From NCBI RefSeq assembly GCF_017591435.1, contig NC_059303.1:288501-352500 (forward strand): DNA of 64,000 nt, read 5' to 3'. This document shows positions 33,157-44,904 of this stretch, piece after piece. The notes beneath the pieces were generated by a model. That model did no database searches. It was not told the origin of the DNA and was given only the letters and a program-made list of their open reading frames with translations. The first letter of the stretch is position 1, and each line of letters opens with the position of its first letter. The DNA comes from Portunus trituberculatus (lineage: Eukaryota; Arthropoda; Malacostraca; Decapoda; Portunidae). The position numbers and the translations under genes are program-made.

Positions 33157-33934
33157 GAGTCATGTATACAAACATAGATGGGTTTATATCAGGAAGTTTG
33201 GAAGTGAGAGATTATATATTGGAAAAAGTGACCAGATGTATGTGTGACAGAAACAAAGTTAAGTGAAAATGTCCAATTAAATTTTAAAGAGCAAGGATAC
33301 AATGTTTGGAAGAGAGACAGAAAGGGAAAAGCAGGAAGAGGAGTATTGATCATGACGTGGGAGAAAATATATGTGGAAGAGATACAGTCCGGAGATGGAC
33401 TGGCAGAGGTTTTAAGTATAACAATAAGGAGTAATGGGAGGGAAAAAAAGGAGTATCATAGTTGCATATGTACTCGTACCACCAAAGACTAATACATGGA
33501 GGCTTGATGTACATAAGGAAATGCAAAAGGAAGTACTAAACTGCCTGGATAACATGCTAAGGGAGGATAGAAGAGTGTTGCTTGTGGGAGATCTAAACTG
33601 CAAACACGTCAATTGGGAAGAAATGGATGCAAGCAGTCGCACTGGATGTTGGGGGGATGATGTGCTACAACTGGCAATGGTAAACACATTGGACCAATGG
33701 GTGAAAGATTATACAAGATATAGAGGGGAAAATGATCCATCAATGCTGGATTTGGTATTTACAAAAAAAACAGACCCATGTCCAAGCATCGAATATCATA
33801 CTCCAATAGGAAAGAGTGATCATGTGGTCCTAGAAATTGAATTAGAGGATAGTCAAATTTTGGAATATAATGAGGGACACAAACACAAGAGACAGAACCA
33901 TGCTAAATCAAATTTTGAGGGATTAAAAAAGTGA
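33123..33934 (+). pseudogene. L7 APE-type endonuclease
   Basis: ATG 33123 overlaps the ORF1 codons for Lys-Trp. The frame reads 'VMYTNIDGFISGSLEVRDYI', then after a frameshift 'VTETKLSENVQLNFKEQGYN', 'VPPKTNTWRLDVHKEM', 'RVLLVGDLNCKHVNWEEMD' (Leu for Phe in GDFN), 'SMLDLVFTKKTDP' and 'PIGKSDHVVLEIELE'. All catalytic positions appear intact apart from the frameshifts. Confidence 0.78.
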
Positions 33935-34160
33935 TTTTGGTAGTATTGATATGAAAGAAATTAAGCAGGGAAAAACAATTCAAGGAAAGCATGATATATT
34001 TCTAGACAAGTATAATGAGGGGGTAAAGAGATATATTCCTGAATATAGAGTAAAAAAGTGATAACACACTTGGTTTAATGCTATAAGTGCAAAAGCTAAA
34101 GAGTGCAAGGATGCAGCATTAAAAAAATATGAAGGCAACGTAATGAAATAAATAGGGAGG

Positions 34161-35607
34161 TTGCTAAAGGAATGTAAGGATCAATTGTTGAACCCCATAT
34201 TTGATATTGTGGAAACCTCCATACGAACAGGATTAGTCCCGAAAGAGTGGAAAAGAGCTGACATTGTGCCTATATATAAGAATGGTAGTAAAATGGAACT
34301 GCTAAATTATAGACCAGTATCGTTGACTAGTATATTGTGCAAGGTATGTGAAGAAGTAATTAAAGCTAAGTGGAATGAGTATTTAGAAAGTGAAAACATT
34401 CTGAGTGAAAGGCAGTTTGGTTTCAGAAAAGGAAGATCGTGTGTATCCAATTTATTATGTTTTTATTCAAGAGTGACTGACATACTACAACATAGAGAGG
34501 GATGGGTGGATGCTATCTACCTTGACTTGAGAAAGGCCTTTGATAAAGTACCACACAATAGATAGACTGATGTGGAAACTAAAGATGACTGGAGGAGTAA
34601 ATGATAAACTAGCAAAATGGATGGAAAATTACTTAATGGGAAGAGAAATGAGAACAGTGGTGAGAGGAAGGAAGTCCGAGTGGAAGAAGGTAACCAGTGG
34701 AGTTCCACAAGGGTCAGTGCTGGGTCCCATCATGTTTTTGATTTATATTAATGATATACCAGTAGGAATTGACAGTTACATGAACATGTTTGCGGACGAT
34801 ACTAAAATTATGAGGAGAGTAAAGAATGTGGAAGATTGTAACAAGTTACAGGAAGATCTTGATCAAATATATGAGTGGAGTAAAGAGTGGCAGATGGAAT
34901 TAAATATATAGACAAGACCCATGTTATGAAAATGGGAAGAAGTAGATACAGACCAAACAGGGATTACAGACTGGGTGATGAGAAAATTAAAGAGACCAAT
35001 GAGGAGAAAGACTTAGGAGTAACCGTGCAAAACACTTTGTCACCGGAGAAACACATTAACAAGATTTTTTGGAAAACATACAACATGCTTCAAAATAATT
35101 GGCCTTGCATTCCACTACCTAGATGAAGGAATGATGAAGATATTATGTACCTTAATAAGACCCCAGCTAGAATATGCAGCATGTATCTGGTCACCGCATA
35201 TAAAGAAAAATGTGAAGAAGGTAGAAAGGGTACAAAGGTTCGCAACAAGGATGGTACCAGGACTCAGGGAGTTAGACTATGAGGAAAGACTGAGGAAGCT
35301 GGGGCTGACCACATTAGAAGAGAGAAGAACAAGAGGAGACATGATAACTATGTATAAATTGGTGAACAAGATTGACATACTGGATAGAGAGTTGATAAAG
35401 GTGACCACAAGTAATTATCTCCGAGGACATGGAAAAAAGCTAATAAAGGACATCTGTCTAAATGACGTGAGAAAATACAGTTTCCCGCATCGTAGCATTG
35501 ATAAGTGGAATAAACTGAGCTGTCATGTCGTTGATGCGGTGTGTGTCAATCAGATGAAAGAGAGATATGACAGGAATGGACAAGGAGACAGGACACAGAG
35601 AGCTTAG
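34161..35607 (+). pseudogene. L7 reverse transcriptase and tail
   Basis: Reads 'TGLVPKEWKRADIVPIYKNG', 'LLNYRPVSLTSILCKVCEEV', 'FGFRKGRSCVSNLLCFYSRV', 'YLDLRKAFDKVPH', 'SGVPQGSVLGPIMFLIYIND', 'MFADDTKIMRRV' and the complete tail through 'YSFPHRSIDKWNKL' and 'GDRTQRA'. Few frameshifts (near 34555, 34910, 35095), so it is young compared with L2-L5. Confidence 0.87.
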
Positions 35608-35635
35608 CTCGGGCCCTGTAATACACAAATAGGTA

Positions 35636-37272
35636 AATTTGAGAGGCCACAGGGTAATAGAGAGACAATCTATATGAAAGAGATTAAAGTAACCAAGCTT
35701 GAAATAAAAGAGTTAATGAAGGAACTGGATGAAGAGAAGGCAATGGGACCGGATGAAGTCTCAGGCAGAATACTGAAAGAATGTAGGGAAGAACTAGCAA
35801 GTCCTATATACAACATCATAAAATGCTCAATAGAAAATGGAACAGTACCAGTAGAATGGAAAAGAGCTGAGGTGGTTCCCATATATAAGAGCGGAAGGAA
35901 AGAAGAACCTTTAAATTACAGACCGGTATCACTAACTAGTGTAATATGCAAGATGTGTGATAGAATAATAAAGAAACAATGGATCGAGTTCCTTGAAGAC
36001 AACAAATTAATATCAAATAGCCAATTTGGTTTTAGAAAAGGACGGTCTTGTGTAACTAATTTATTGAGTTTCTATTCTAGAATAGTTGATAGAGTACAAG
36101 AGAGAGAGGGATGGGTTGACTGCATCTATTTGGATTTAAAAAAGGCATTTGACAAAGTGCCACACGCAAGATTACTGTAGAAGTTAGAGGAGAAGGGTGG
36201 CTTAAAAGGAAGCACATTGAGATGGATAGAAAATTATTTGAGGGGGGAGAGAAATAAGGACGGTAGTTAAAGATATGAAGTCCAAGTGGAGAGCAGTAGA
36301 AAGCAGAGTGCCACAGGGGTCAGTATTGGCACCAGTACTTTTCCTCATTTATATTAACGACATGCCAGAAGGAGTGAACAGCTACATAAATTTGTTTGCG
36401 GATGATACGAAACTGTGCAGAGTTATAAAGCAAAAGGAGGATTGTGAAATACTGCAAGAAGACCTAAATAAGATCTGGGAATGGAGTAAGAAGTGGAAAT
36501 GGAATTCAATGTGAACAAAAGCCATGTCATGGAAATGGGAAAGAGTGAAAGACGACCTGTGGGAATCTATAAGATGGGAGATGGAGTAGAACTGGAGAAA
36601 GTCAAAAAGGAAAAGGACTTAGGAGTGACGATGGAAGAAAACAATCAACCAGTAAGCCATATTGATAGAATTTTTAGAGAAACATAATTTGCTAAGAAAT
36701 ATTGGAGTAGCATTTCACTACATGGACAAAGAAATGATGAAGAAATTGATAAATACTATAATAAGACCCAGATTGGAATATGCAGGAGTAGTGTGGACCC
36801 CTCATAAAAAGAAACACATAAGAAAATTGGAGAGGCTACAAAAAATGGCTACAAGAATGGTCCCAGAACTTGAAGGGATGACATATGAGGAGAGACTAAA
36901 GGCTATGGATCTACCAACCTTGGAACAAAGAAGGAGAGAGGAGACCTGATACAAGTCTATAAATTGATCAACAGAATGGACCAAGTGGATAATGAGAAAC
37001 TGATCCTGAGAGAAGAATATGACACCAAGCACAAGATCGCATAGTAAAAGCTGAGAAAGGGAAGATGTCTGAGAGATATAAAAATATAGTTTCCCGCAGA
37101 GATGTATTGAGACGTGGAACAGTTTAGATGAAGAAGTAGTGTCTGCAACGAGTGTGCACACTTTTAAAGTAAGATTGGATAAGTGTAGATATGGAGACGG
37201 GGCCACACGAGCATAAAGCCCAGGCCCTGTAAAACTACAACTAGGTAAATACACACACACACACACACACAG
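35636..37272 (+). mobile_element. LINE L8: RT half (subfamily C) with (AC)n tail
   Basis: Starts in RT next to L7's 3' end. It carries 'MGPDEVSGRILKECREE', 'LNYRPVSLTSVICKMCDRII', 'FGFRKGRSCVTNLLSFYSRI', 'GSVLAPVLFLIYINDMPEG', 'LFADDTKLC' and 'GMTYEERLKAMDLPTLEQRR'. It ends AACTAGGTAAATAC(AC)n at 37249-37272. The closest relative is L6 and then L5. Confidence 0.87.
35674..36949 (+). pseudogene. L8 reverse transcriptase
   Basis: Motifs from the GPDE block to the LEYAGVVWTPHKKK block are in order. Breaks are a TAG after 'HARLL' (36178-36180), a G insertion near 36245, a frameshift near 36490 and one at 36690. FADD is intact. Confidence 0.85.
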
Positions 37273-37325
37273 ACACAGACGGAATAGACATTACATGGAA
37301 GAATGAAACTAGGAAAGGAATACAA

Positions 37326-37868
37326 GTGACTTACACGAATATAGATGGATTTCTGTCTAAGAGGCTAGAATGTATGGATTACCTAAGAAATAACGAACCA
37401 GACATAATGTGTGTAGTGGAAACAAAGCTAAGGCCCGAAATAAAGCTAGACTGGTTTGCTGTAAAACACTACAAAGTATGGAGAAATGATAGAAAAAATA
37501 AAGGAGGTGGTGGTATAATGGTTCTTACTAAGGAAGATCTGATAGTGAAGGAGGTGTACTATAGTAAGAGAAATGAGGAAGTGATAAGTATGCTTATAAC
37601 AGATGGCAAGAGGGACATTAATATTATAACAGTATACATACCACCCAGAACCAGTGCTTGGGAATATAAACAGTACAAAATGGTGATGAGAAATACTCTA
37701 GACAGAATGAAGCAAGAACTCATCAGAAAGGATAGAGTGATGATAGTCGGAGACTTTAATTGCAAAGAAATAGTGTGGGAAGACTACAAAGTGGTGAACG
37801 GTGGTGAGTGGCCAGAGGAATTGTTAAAGGTAGCAACAAATAACTTGATGACACTGTGGGTGAGATAA
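37326..37868 (+). pseudogene. L9 APE-type endonuclease (long intact frame)
   Basis: A 180-codon open frame with all early and middle APE motifs: 'TYTNIDGFLSKRLECMDYL', 'PDIMCVVETKLRPEIK', 'ITVYIPPRTSAWEYKQY', 'RVMIVGDFNCKEIVWEDYK'. It ends at a TAA in 'WVR*PTRCRGQ' near 37868. The last motif (SDH) follows in another frame near 37975. It is the longest unbroken endonuclease here. Confidence 0.82.
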
Positions 37869-38113
37869 CCAACAAGGTGCAGGGGACAAGATGTTGCAGC
37901 AAGGTTGGATTTGGTATTTACCAGGGGCATCTCTCTAAAAGAGGAAATTGAACATGAATGTCCCTTGGGAAAAGCGATCATGATGTCCTAAGCTTTGAGC
38001 TGGATACGGAATTAAGCACGAATAAGATTGTGGAACGCAGGGAGGAAAAATAAAATTATATTAGGGCAAATTATAACCATATAAGGGAGTTCTTTAATGA
38101 AATTGACTGGTCC

Positions 38114-38770
38114 GTGGTATACCAGGAAAGGGATATGCAATTGAAATACGATAAATTTATGGATTTGTATAACTCTGCTGTGAAAAAGTTTGTGCCATAT
38201 CACAGAAAGAGGACTTTAAATAATAAACAGTGGTTTAATAGAAATTGTGAAGAAGCAAAAAAGAACAAAGAAAAGGCATGGAAGAAACTTAAGAAAAACA
38301 GTGATGTATTATCAAGAGAAGTTTACAAAATAGCAAGGAATAGATATGTTGAAGTAAGGACAACAGCACAGAAGGAATATGAACAGAGGGTGGTGGAAAA
38401 CTGTGATAGTGACCCTAAAATGTTTTACAAATTCATAAATGGAAAACTAAATATAAGGGAGGCAATAGTAAAGGTAAAAAATGGGGAAGAAGTATATGAG
38501 GATGCTGGAGATATAGGTGAAATTTTAAACGACAACTTTTGCAAAGTGTTTACAAAGGAGGAGCATTTTATGGGAGGAAGGCCTATGGAAATAAAGCAAA
38601 AACAGGACATCATGGTTACTAAGGAAGATGTAAGGAAAATTATAAGCAATCTGGATATTAATAAATCAATGGGGCCTGATGGCATATCTGGGAGGTTGCT
38701 AAATGAATGTAAGGATCAATTGTTGAACCCGTATTTGATATTGTGGAAACCTCCATACGAACAGGATTAG
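38114..38770 (+). pseudogene. L9 RT N-terminal region
   Basis: A 218-codon frame: 'NNKQWFNRNCEEAKKNKEKA', 'DSDPKMFYKFINGKLNIREA', 'MVTKEDVRKIISNLDINKSM', 'GPDGISGRLLNECKDQLLNP'. A one-base loss near 38730 ends it. From 38436 on this is also the first unit of the triplication. Confidence 0.83.
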
Positions 38771-39965
38771 TCCCGAAAGAGTGGAAATGAGCTGACATTG
38801 TGCCTATATATAAGAATGGTAGTAGAATGGAACCGCTAAATTATAGACCAGTATCGTTGACTAGTATATTGTGCAAGGTATGTGAAGAAGTAATTAAAGC
38901 TAAGTGGAGTGAGTATCTAGAAAGTGAAAACATTCTGAGTGAAAGACAGTTTGGTTTCAGAAAAGGAAGATCGTGTATCCAATTTATTATGTTTTTATTC
39001 AAGAGTGACTGACATACTACAACATAGAGAGGGATGGGTGGATGCTATCTACCTGGACTTGAGAAAGGCCTTTGATAAAGTACCACTGATGTGGAAACTA
39101 AAGAAGATTGGAGGAGTAAGTGATAAACTAGCAAAATGGATGAAAAATTACTTAGTGGGAAAAGAAATGCGAACAGTGGTGAGAGGAACGAAGTCCAAGT
39201 GGAAGAAGGTAACCAGTGGAGTTCCACAAGGGTCAGTGCTGGGTCCCATCATGTTTTTGATTTATGTTAATGATATGCCAGTAGGAATTGACAGTTACAT
39301 GAACATGTTTGCAGACGATACTAAAATTATGAGGAGAGTAAAGAATGTGGAAGATTGTAACAAGTTACAGGAAGATCTTGATAAAATATATGAGTGGAGT
39401 AAGGAGTGGTAGATGGAATTTAATATAGACAAGACCCATGTTATGAAAATGGGAAGAAGTAGATACAGACCAAACAGGGATTACAAGCTGGGTGGTGAGA
39501 AGATTGAAGAGACCAATGAGGAGAAAGACTTATTAGTAACCGTGCAAAACACTCTGTCACCGGAGAAACACATTAACAAGATATTTTGGAAAACATATAA
39601 CATGGTCCAAAATATTGCCCTTGCATTCCACTACCTAGATGAAGGAATGATGAAGAAGATATTATGCACCTTAATAAGACCCCAGTTAGAATATGCAGCT
39701 TGTGTCTGGTCACCGCATATGAAGAAAAATGTGTAGAAGGTGGAAAGGGTACAAAGGCTGGCAATAAGGATGTTACCAGGAATCAGGGAGTTAGACTATA
39801 AGGAAAGACTGAGGAAGCTGGGGCTGACCACACTAGAAGAGAGAAGAATAAGAGGAGACATGATAACTATGTATAAATTGGTGAACAAGATTGACATACT
39901 GGACAGAGAATTGATAGAGGTGACCGTAAGTAATTACCTCCGAGGACATGGAAAAACTAATAAAG

Positions 39966-40109
39966 GTACAGTGGAACCATGCGTGCTTTGGGGTCCGAGG
40001 GTCTCCAGGCGCAGGGGTTGAATCCTGTCCACGGTCCGAGTGTAGGTTGGGCTTCCTCACTGGGCAACGTTTCAGCGGTGGGCTTTCAGATAGGAGGTAC
40101 CCCAAAAGG
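39966..40109 (+). mobile_element. SINE fragment, unit 1 of the triplication
   Basis: Left two thirds of the SINE at 43326-43538, with several small deletions (for example the B box reads GGTTGAATCC, one base short). Cut at the unit joint. Confidence 0.85.
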
Positions 40110-41638
40110 TAAATGGAAAACTAAATATAAGGGAGGCAATAGTAAAGGTAAAAATTGGGGAAGAAGTATATGAGGATGCTGGAGATATAGCTGAAATTTT
40201 AAACGACAACTTTTGCAAAGTGTTTACAAAGGAGGAGCAATTTATGGGAGGAAGGCCTATGGAAATAAAGCAAAAACAGGACATCATGGTTACTAAGGAA
40301 GATGTAAGGAAAATTATAAGCAATCTGGATATTAATAAATCAATGGGGCCTGATGGCATATCTGGGAGGTTGCTAAATGAATGTAAGGATCAATTGTTGA
40401 ACCCCGTATTTGATGTTGTGGAAACCTCCATACGAACAGGATTAGTCCCGAAAGAGTGGAAATGAGCTGACATTGTGCCTATATATAAGAATGGTAGTAG
40501 AATGGAACCGCTAAATTATAGACCAGTATCGTTGACTAGTATATTGTGCAAGGTATGTGAAGAAGTAATTAAAGCTAAGTGGAGTGAGTATCTAGAAAGT
40601 GAAAACATTCTGAGTGAAAGACAGTTTGGTTTCAGAAAAGGAAGATCGTGTATCCAATTTATTATGTTTTTATTCAAGAGTGACTGACATACTACAACAT
40701 AGAGAGGGATGGGTGGATGCTATCTACCTGGACTTGAGAAAGGCCTTTGATAAAGTACCACTGATGTGGAAACTAAAGAAGATTGGAGGAGTAAGTGATA
40801 AACTAGCAAAATGGATGAAAAATTACTTAGTGGGAAGAGAAATGCGAACAGTGGTGAGAGGAAGAAGTCAAGTGGAAGAAGGTAACCAGTGGAGTTCCAC
40901 AAGGGTCAGTGCTGGGTCCCATCATGTTTTTGATTTATGTTAATGATATGCCAGTAAATATTGACAGTTACATGAACATGTTTGCAGACGATACTAAAAT
41001 TATGAGGAGAGTAAAGAATGTGGAAGATTGTAACAAGTTACAGGAAGATCTTGATAAAATATATGAGTGGAGTAAGGAGTGGCAGATGGAATTTAATATA
41101 AACAAGACCCATGTTATGAAAATGGGAAGAAGTAGATACAGACCAAACAGGGATTACAGGCTGGGTGGTGAGAAGATTGAAGAGACCAATGAGGAGAAAG
41201 ACTTATTAGTAACTGCAAAACACTCTGTCACCGGAGAAACACATTAACAAGATATTTTGGAAAACATATAACATGGTCCAAAATATTGCCCTTGCATTCC
41301 ACTACCTAGATGAAGGAATGATGAAGAAGATATTATGCACCTTAATAAGACCCCAGTTAGAATATGCAGCTTGTGTCTGGTCACCGCATATGAAGAAAAA
41401 TGTGTAGAAGGTGGAAAGGGTACAAAGGCTGGCAATAAGGATGTTACCAGGAATCAGGGAGTTAGACTATAAGGAAAGACTGAGGAAGCTGGGGCTGACC
41501 ACACTAGAAGAGAGAAGAACAAGAGGAGACATGATAACTATGTATAAATTGGTGAACAAGATTGACATACTGGACAGAGAATTGATAGAGGTGACCGTAA
41601 GTAATTACCTCCGAGGACATGGAAAAAAACTAATAAAG

Positions 41639-41790
41639 GTACAGTGGAACCATGCGTGCTTTGGGGTCCGAGGGGTCTCCAGGCGCAGGGGTTCGAATCC
41701 TGTCCACGGTCCGAGTGTAGGTTGGGCTTCCTCACTCGGGGCAACGGTTTCCTAGCGGGTGGGCTTTCAGATAGGAGGTACCCCAAAAGG
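41639..41790 (+). mobile_element. SINE fragment, unit 2 of the triplication
   Basis: Same left part, with intact B box GGTTCGAATCC. Cut at the unit joint. Confidence 0.87.
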
Positions 41791-42155
41791 TAAATGGAAA
41801 ACTAAATATAAGGGAGGCAATAGTAAAGGTAAAAAATGGGGAAGAAGTATATGAGGATGCTGGAGATATAGCTGAAATTTTAAACGACAACTTTTGCAAA
41901 GTGTTTACAAAGGAGGAGCAATTTATGGGAGGAAGGCCTATGGAAATAAAGCAAAAACAGGACATCATGGTTACTAAGGAAGATGTAAGGAAAATTATAA
42001 GCAATCTGGATATTAATAAATCAATGGGGCCTGATGGCATATCTGGGAGGTTGCTAAATGAATGTAAGGATCAATTGTTGAACCCCGTATTTGATGTTGT
42101 GGAAACCTCCATACGAACAGGATTAGTCCCGAAAGAGTGGAAATGAGCTGACATT

Positions 42156-43094
42156 GTGCCTATATATAAGAATGGTAGTAGAATGGAACCGCTAAATTAT
42201 AGACCAGTATCGTTGACTAGTATATTGTGCAAGGTATGTGAAGAAGTAATTAAAGCTAAGTGGAGTGAGTATCTAGAAAGTGAAAACATTCTGAGTGAAA
42301 GACAGTTTGGTTTCAGAAAAGGAAGATCGTGCGTATCCAATTTATTATGTTTTTATTCAAGAGTGACTGACATACTACAACATAGAGAGGGATGGGTGGA
42401 TGCTATCTACCTGGACTTGAGAAAGGCCTTTGATAAAGTACCACTGATGTGGAAACTAAAGAAGATTGGAGGAGTAAGTGATAAACTAGCAAAATGGATG
42501 AAAAATTACTTAGTGGGAAGAGAAATGCGAACAGTGGTGAGAGGAACGAAGTCCAAGTGGAAGAAGGTAACCAGTGGAGTTCCACAAGGGTCAGTGCTGG
42601 GTCCCATCATGTTTTTGATTTATGTTAATGATATGCCAGTAAATATTGACAGTTACATGAACATGTTTGCAGACGATACTAAAATTATGAGGAGAGTAAA
42701 GAATGTGGAAGATTGTAACAAGTTACAGGAAGATCTTGATAAAATATATGAGTGGAGTAAGGAGTGGCAGATGGAATTTAATATAAACAAGACCCATGTT
42801 ATGAAAATGGGAAGAAGTAGATACAGACCAAACAGGGATTACAGGCTGGGTGGTGAGAAGATTGAAGAGACCAATGAGGAGAAAGACTTATTAGTAACCG
42901 TGCAAAACACTCTGTCACCGGAGAAACACATTAACAAGATATTTTGGAAAACATATAACATGCTCCAAAATATTGCCCTTGCATTCCACTACCTAGATGA
43001 AGGAATGATGAAGAAGATATTATGCACCTTAATAAGACCCCAGTTAGAATATGCAGCTTGCGTCTGGTCACCGCATATGAAGAAAAATGTGTAG
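42156..43094 (+). pseudogene. L9 unit 3 reverse transcriptase, 312-codon open frame
   Basis: The least damaged RT core of the three units: 'PLNYRPVSLTSILCKVCEEV', 'FGFRKGRSCVSNLLCFYSRV', 'YLDLRKAFDKVPLMWKLKK' (4 residues lost), 'SGVPQGSVLGPIMFLIYVND', 'MFADDTKIMRRV', 'LEYAACVWSPHMKKNV', then TAG. Units 1 and 2 contain a 2-bp deletion after KGRSC and other breaks that this unit lacks. Confidence 0.85.
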
Positions 43095-43325
43095 AAGGTG
43101 GAAAGGGTACAAAGGCTGGCAATAAGGATGTTACCAGGAATCAGGGAGTTAGACTATGAGGAAAGACTGAGGAAGCTGGGGCTGACCACACTAGAAGAGA
43201 GAAGAACAAGAGGAGACATGATAACTATGTATAAATTGGTGAACAAGATTGACATACTGGACAGAGAATTGATAAAGGTGACCGTAAGTAATTACCTCCG
43301 AGGACATGGAAAAAAACTAATAAAG

Positions 43326-43538
43326 GTACAGTGGAACCATGCGTGCTTTGGGGTCCGAGGGGTCTCCAGGCGCAGGGGTTCGAATCCTGTCCACGGTCCG
43401 AGTGTAGGTTGGGCTTCCTCACTCGGGGCAACGGTTTCCTAGCGGGTGGGCTTTCAGATAGGAGGTACCCCAAAAGGTATCCCCTTTAGCCCATAAATTC
43501 CCGTGAAAAGCCCACATGGTATAAAAAAAAAAAAAAAA
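43326..43538 (+). mobile_element. tRNA-derived SINE with poly(A) tail, full copy
   Basis: Begins GTACAGTGGAACCATGCG and contains the B box GGTTCGAATCC in a T-arm-like setting (about 43377-43387). The tRNA-like region (CCGAGGGGTCTCCAGGCGCA) suggests a tRNA-Leu type origin, but I cannot place an A box firmly. The body ends AAAGCCCACATGGTAT followed by A16. It was inserted in the LINE tail at AATAAAG/ACATCTG. Confidence 0.87.
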
Positions 43539-43726
43539 GAACATCTGTCTAAATGACGTGAGAAAGTACAGTTTCCCGCATTGTAGTATTGATAAGTGGA
43601 ATAAACTGAGCAGTGATGTCGTTGACGCGGTGTGTGTCAATCAGATGAAAGAGAGATGTGACAGGAGTGGACAAGGAGACAGGACACAGAGAGCTTAGCT
43701 CGGGCCCTGTAATACACAAATAGGTA
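43539..43726 (+). pseudogene. L9 RT C-terminal tail after the SINE
   Basis: 'RTSVxMT'-frame noise aside, the LINE tail resumes with ACATCTGTCTAAATGACGTG, encodes KYSFPHCSIDKWNKL and ends before the 3' box AATAGGTAAATAC. Confidence 0.8.
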
Positions 43727-43727
43727 A

Positions 43728-43768
<41 letters not shown>
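43727..43768. repeat. (AC)n tail of L9
   Basis: About 20 AC units after GGTAAATAC. Directly next to it begins the palindromic repeat at 43770. Confidence 0.9.
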
Positions 43769-43769
43769 A

Positions 43770-44420
43770 TCTCACCACGATTTTTATGTTTTCACTCCTC
43801 TATTGCCTGCTATAATGGATATCATATCTTAGTATTCATAAACGCTCATGCCATGAGGATAACCTTGACTCCGTGGCAGTGAGTGATAGTGAATTACTAA
43901 TGAAATACCGCAGTATTTCATTAGTAATTCACTATCACTCACTGCCACGGAGTCAAGGTTATCCTCATGGCATGAGCGTTTATGAATACTAAGATATGAT
44001 ATCCATTATAGTAGGCAATAGAGGAGTGGAAACATAAATATCGTGGTGAAAGACAACACTCAAGCTAAAAGGGTCACAAGAAGAAGAAGTGGCTGAGTCA
44101 CCGCGAGTCTCCGCCTCATCTGTGGGTGATCTCATCTCTGCTTTATTTTTTGGTATTCCATGTAAGATTTCACTTTGTGCATTACAAAACAATCCTTTCT
44201 TGGGAGCATGGTTTGTAAAAAAGCTAATAGAAATGTTGTTTTGTGAACATAAATGCATATATAAGACAGTAACACCAACAACCTGAGAGCAACCTTGTTA
44301 CCGTCCCTCCAAGCATTCATGGATGCCATTTCGTGGTAGGAGGTTGCTCTGACGTTGTTAAAGTTTCTTGGATCCAGCTCCTGGCAGCCAATGAGCACTT
44401 TTAGGCGGGCTACCAACCTC
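43770..44420. repeat. Palindrome plus arm related to the pogo 5' region
   Basis: A near-perfect hairpin (about 43785-44035, centre TACCGCAGTA at 43906-43915) has arms of 70 bp or more without mismatch around the centre. The right arm extends to about 44420 and matches, inverted, the pogo element's 18550-18900. No TIR pair of its own is visible, so this looks like a fragment of that element or of a repeat both share. Confidence 0.72.
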
Positions 44421-44545
44421 CACTCATCAACAGCAACGAATCTTTGTGGATGCTGTTTTACAAAGGTTGGTATGTGAGCAGGAGGTTGTTATGGAGGTTG
44501 TCTGTACCAACACAGACAACAACCTGCTTCTTCGATCCGGTCCCA

Positions 44546-44904
<359 letters not shown>

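Larger units (their letters stand above)
32204..35637 (+). mobile_element. LINE L7 (subfamily A in its RT), near-complete but with RT deletion
   Basis: ORF1 (to 33156), endonuclease (33123-33870) and the RT C-terminal two thirds (34161-35607) are present. About 500 bp of RT N-terminal sequence between 33935 and 34160 is deleted or decayed. The 3' end is CACAAATAGGTAAA, without (AC)n, and L8 starts there. The 5' end abuts truncated L6. Confidence 0.8.
38436..43477 (+). repeat. Tandem triplication of a 1.67-1.69 kb LINE-SINE block
   Basis: Three direct units (38436-40109, 40110-41790, 41791-43477) each run from 'GGAAAACTAAATATAAGGGA' in RT to 'GGTACCCCAAAAGG' in the SINE. The joints at 40110 and 41791 read CCAAAAGGTAAATGG, where SINE AAAAGGTA meets LINE ATTCATAAATGG with only TA in common. 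All units share the TGA after KEWK, the stop after KKNV and the loss of codons in KVPHNRLMWK, so these defects predate duplication. Confidence 0.92.
37273..43768 (+). mobile_element. LINE L9 (subfamily A) with SINE insertion and tandem triplication
   Basis: Starts in L8's (AC)n tail with the endonuclease (37296-37868), continues into RT, and would normally end after the tail. A SINE lies in the tail (43326-43538 in the last unit), and the block from mid-RT to mid-SINE is present three times (38436-40109, 40110-41790, 41791-43477). After the third block the rest of the SINE, the last LINE codons, CACAAATAGGTAAATAC and (AC)n (43727-43768) follow. Confidence 0.87.

Noticed and set aside
43326..43450. 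tRNA gene in the L9 tail
   Set aside because: Same reason: a SINE with poly(A), repeated in truncated form in the neighbouring units; the cloverleaf cannot be completed.
38436..43477. CRISPR-like or satellite array
   Set aside because: Unit length of 1.7 kb and LINE/SINE content show a segmental triplication; the genome is eukaryotic.
38425..43640. Repeated minus-strand frames such as 'MPSGPIDLLISRLLIIF' and 'MELHWLPSSTWTSFLSPLF'
   Set aside because: Antisense shadows of the LINE RT, which is A-rich and leaves the reverse strand open.
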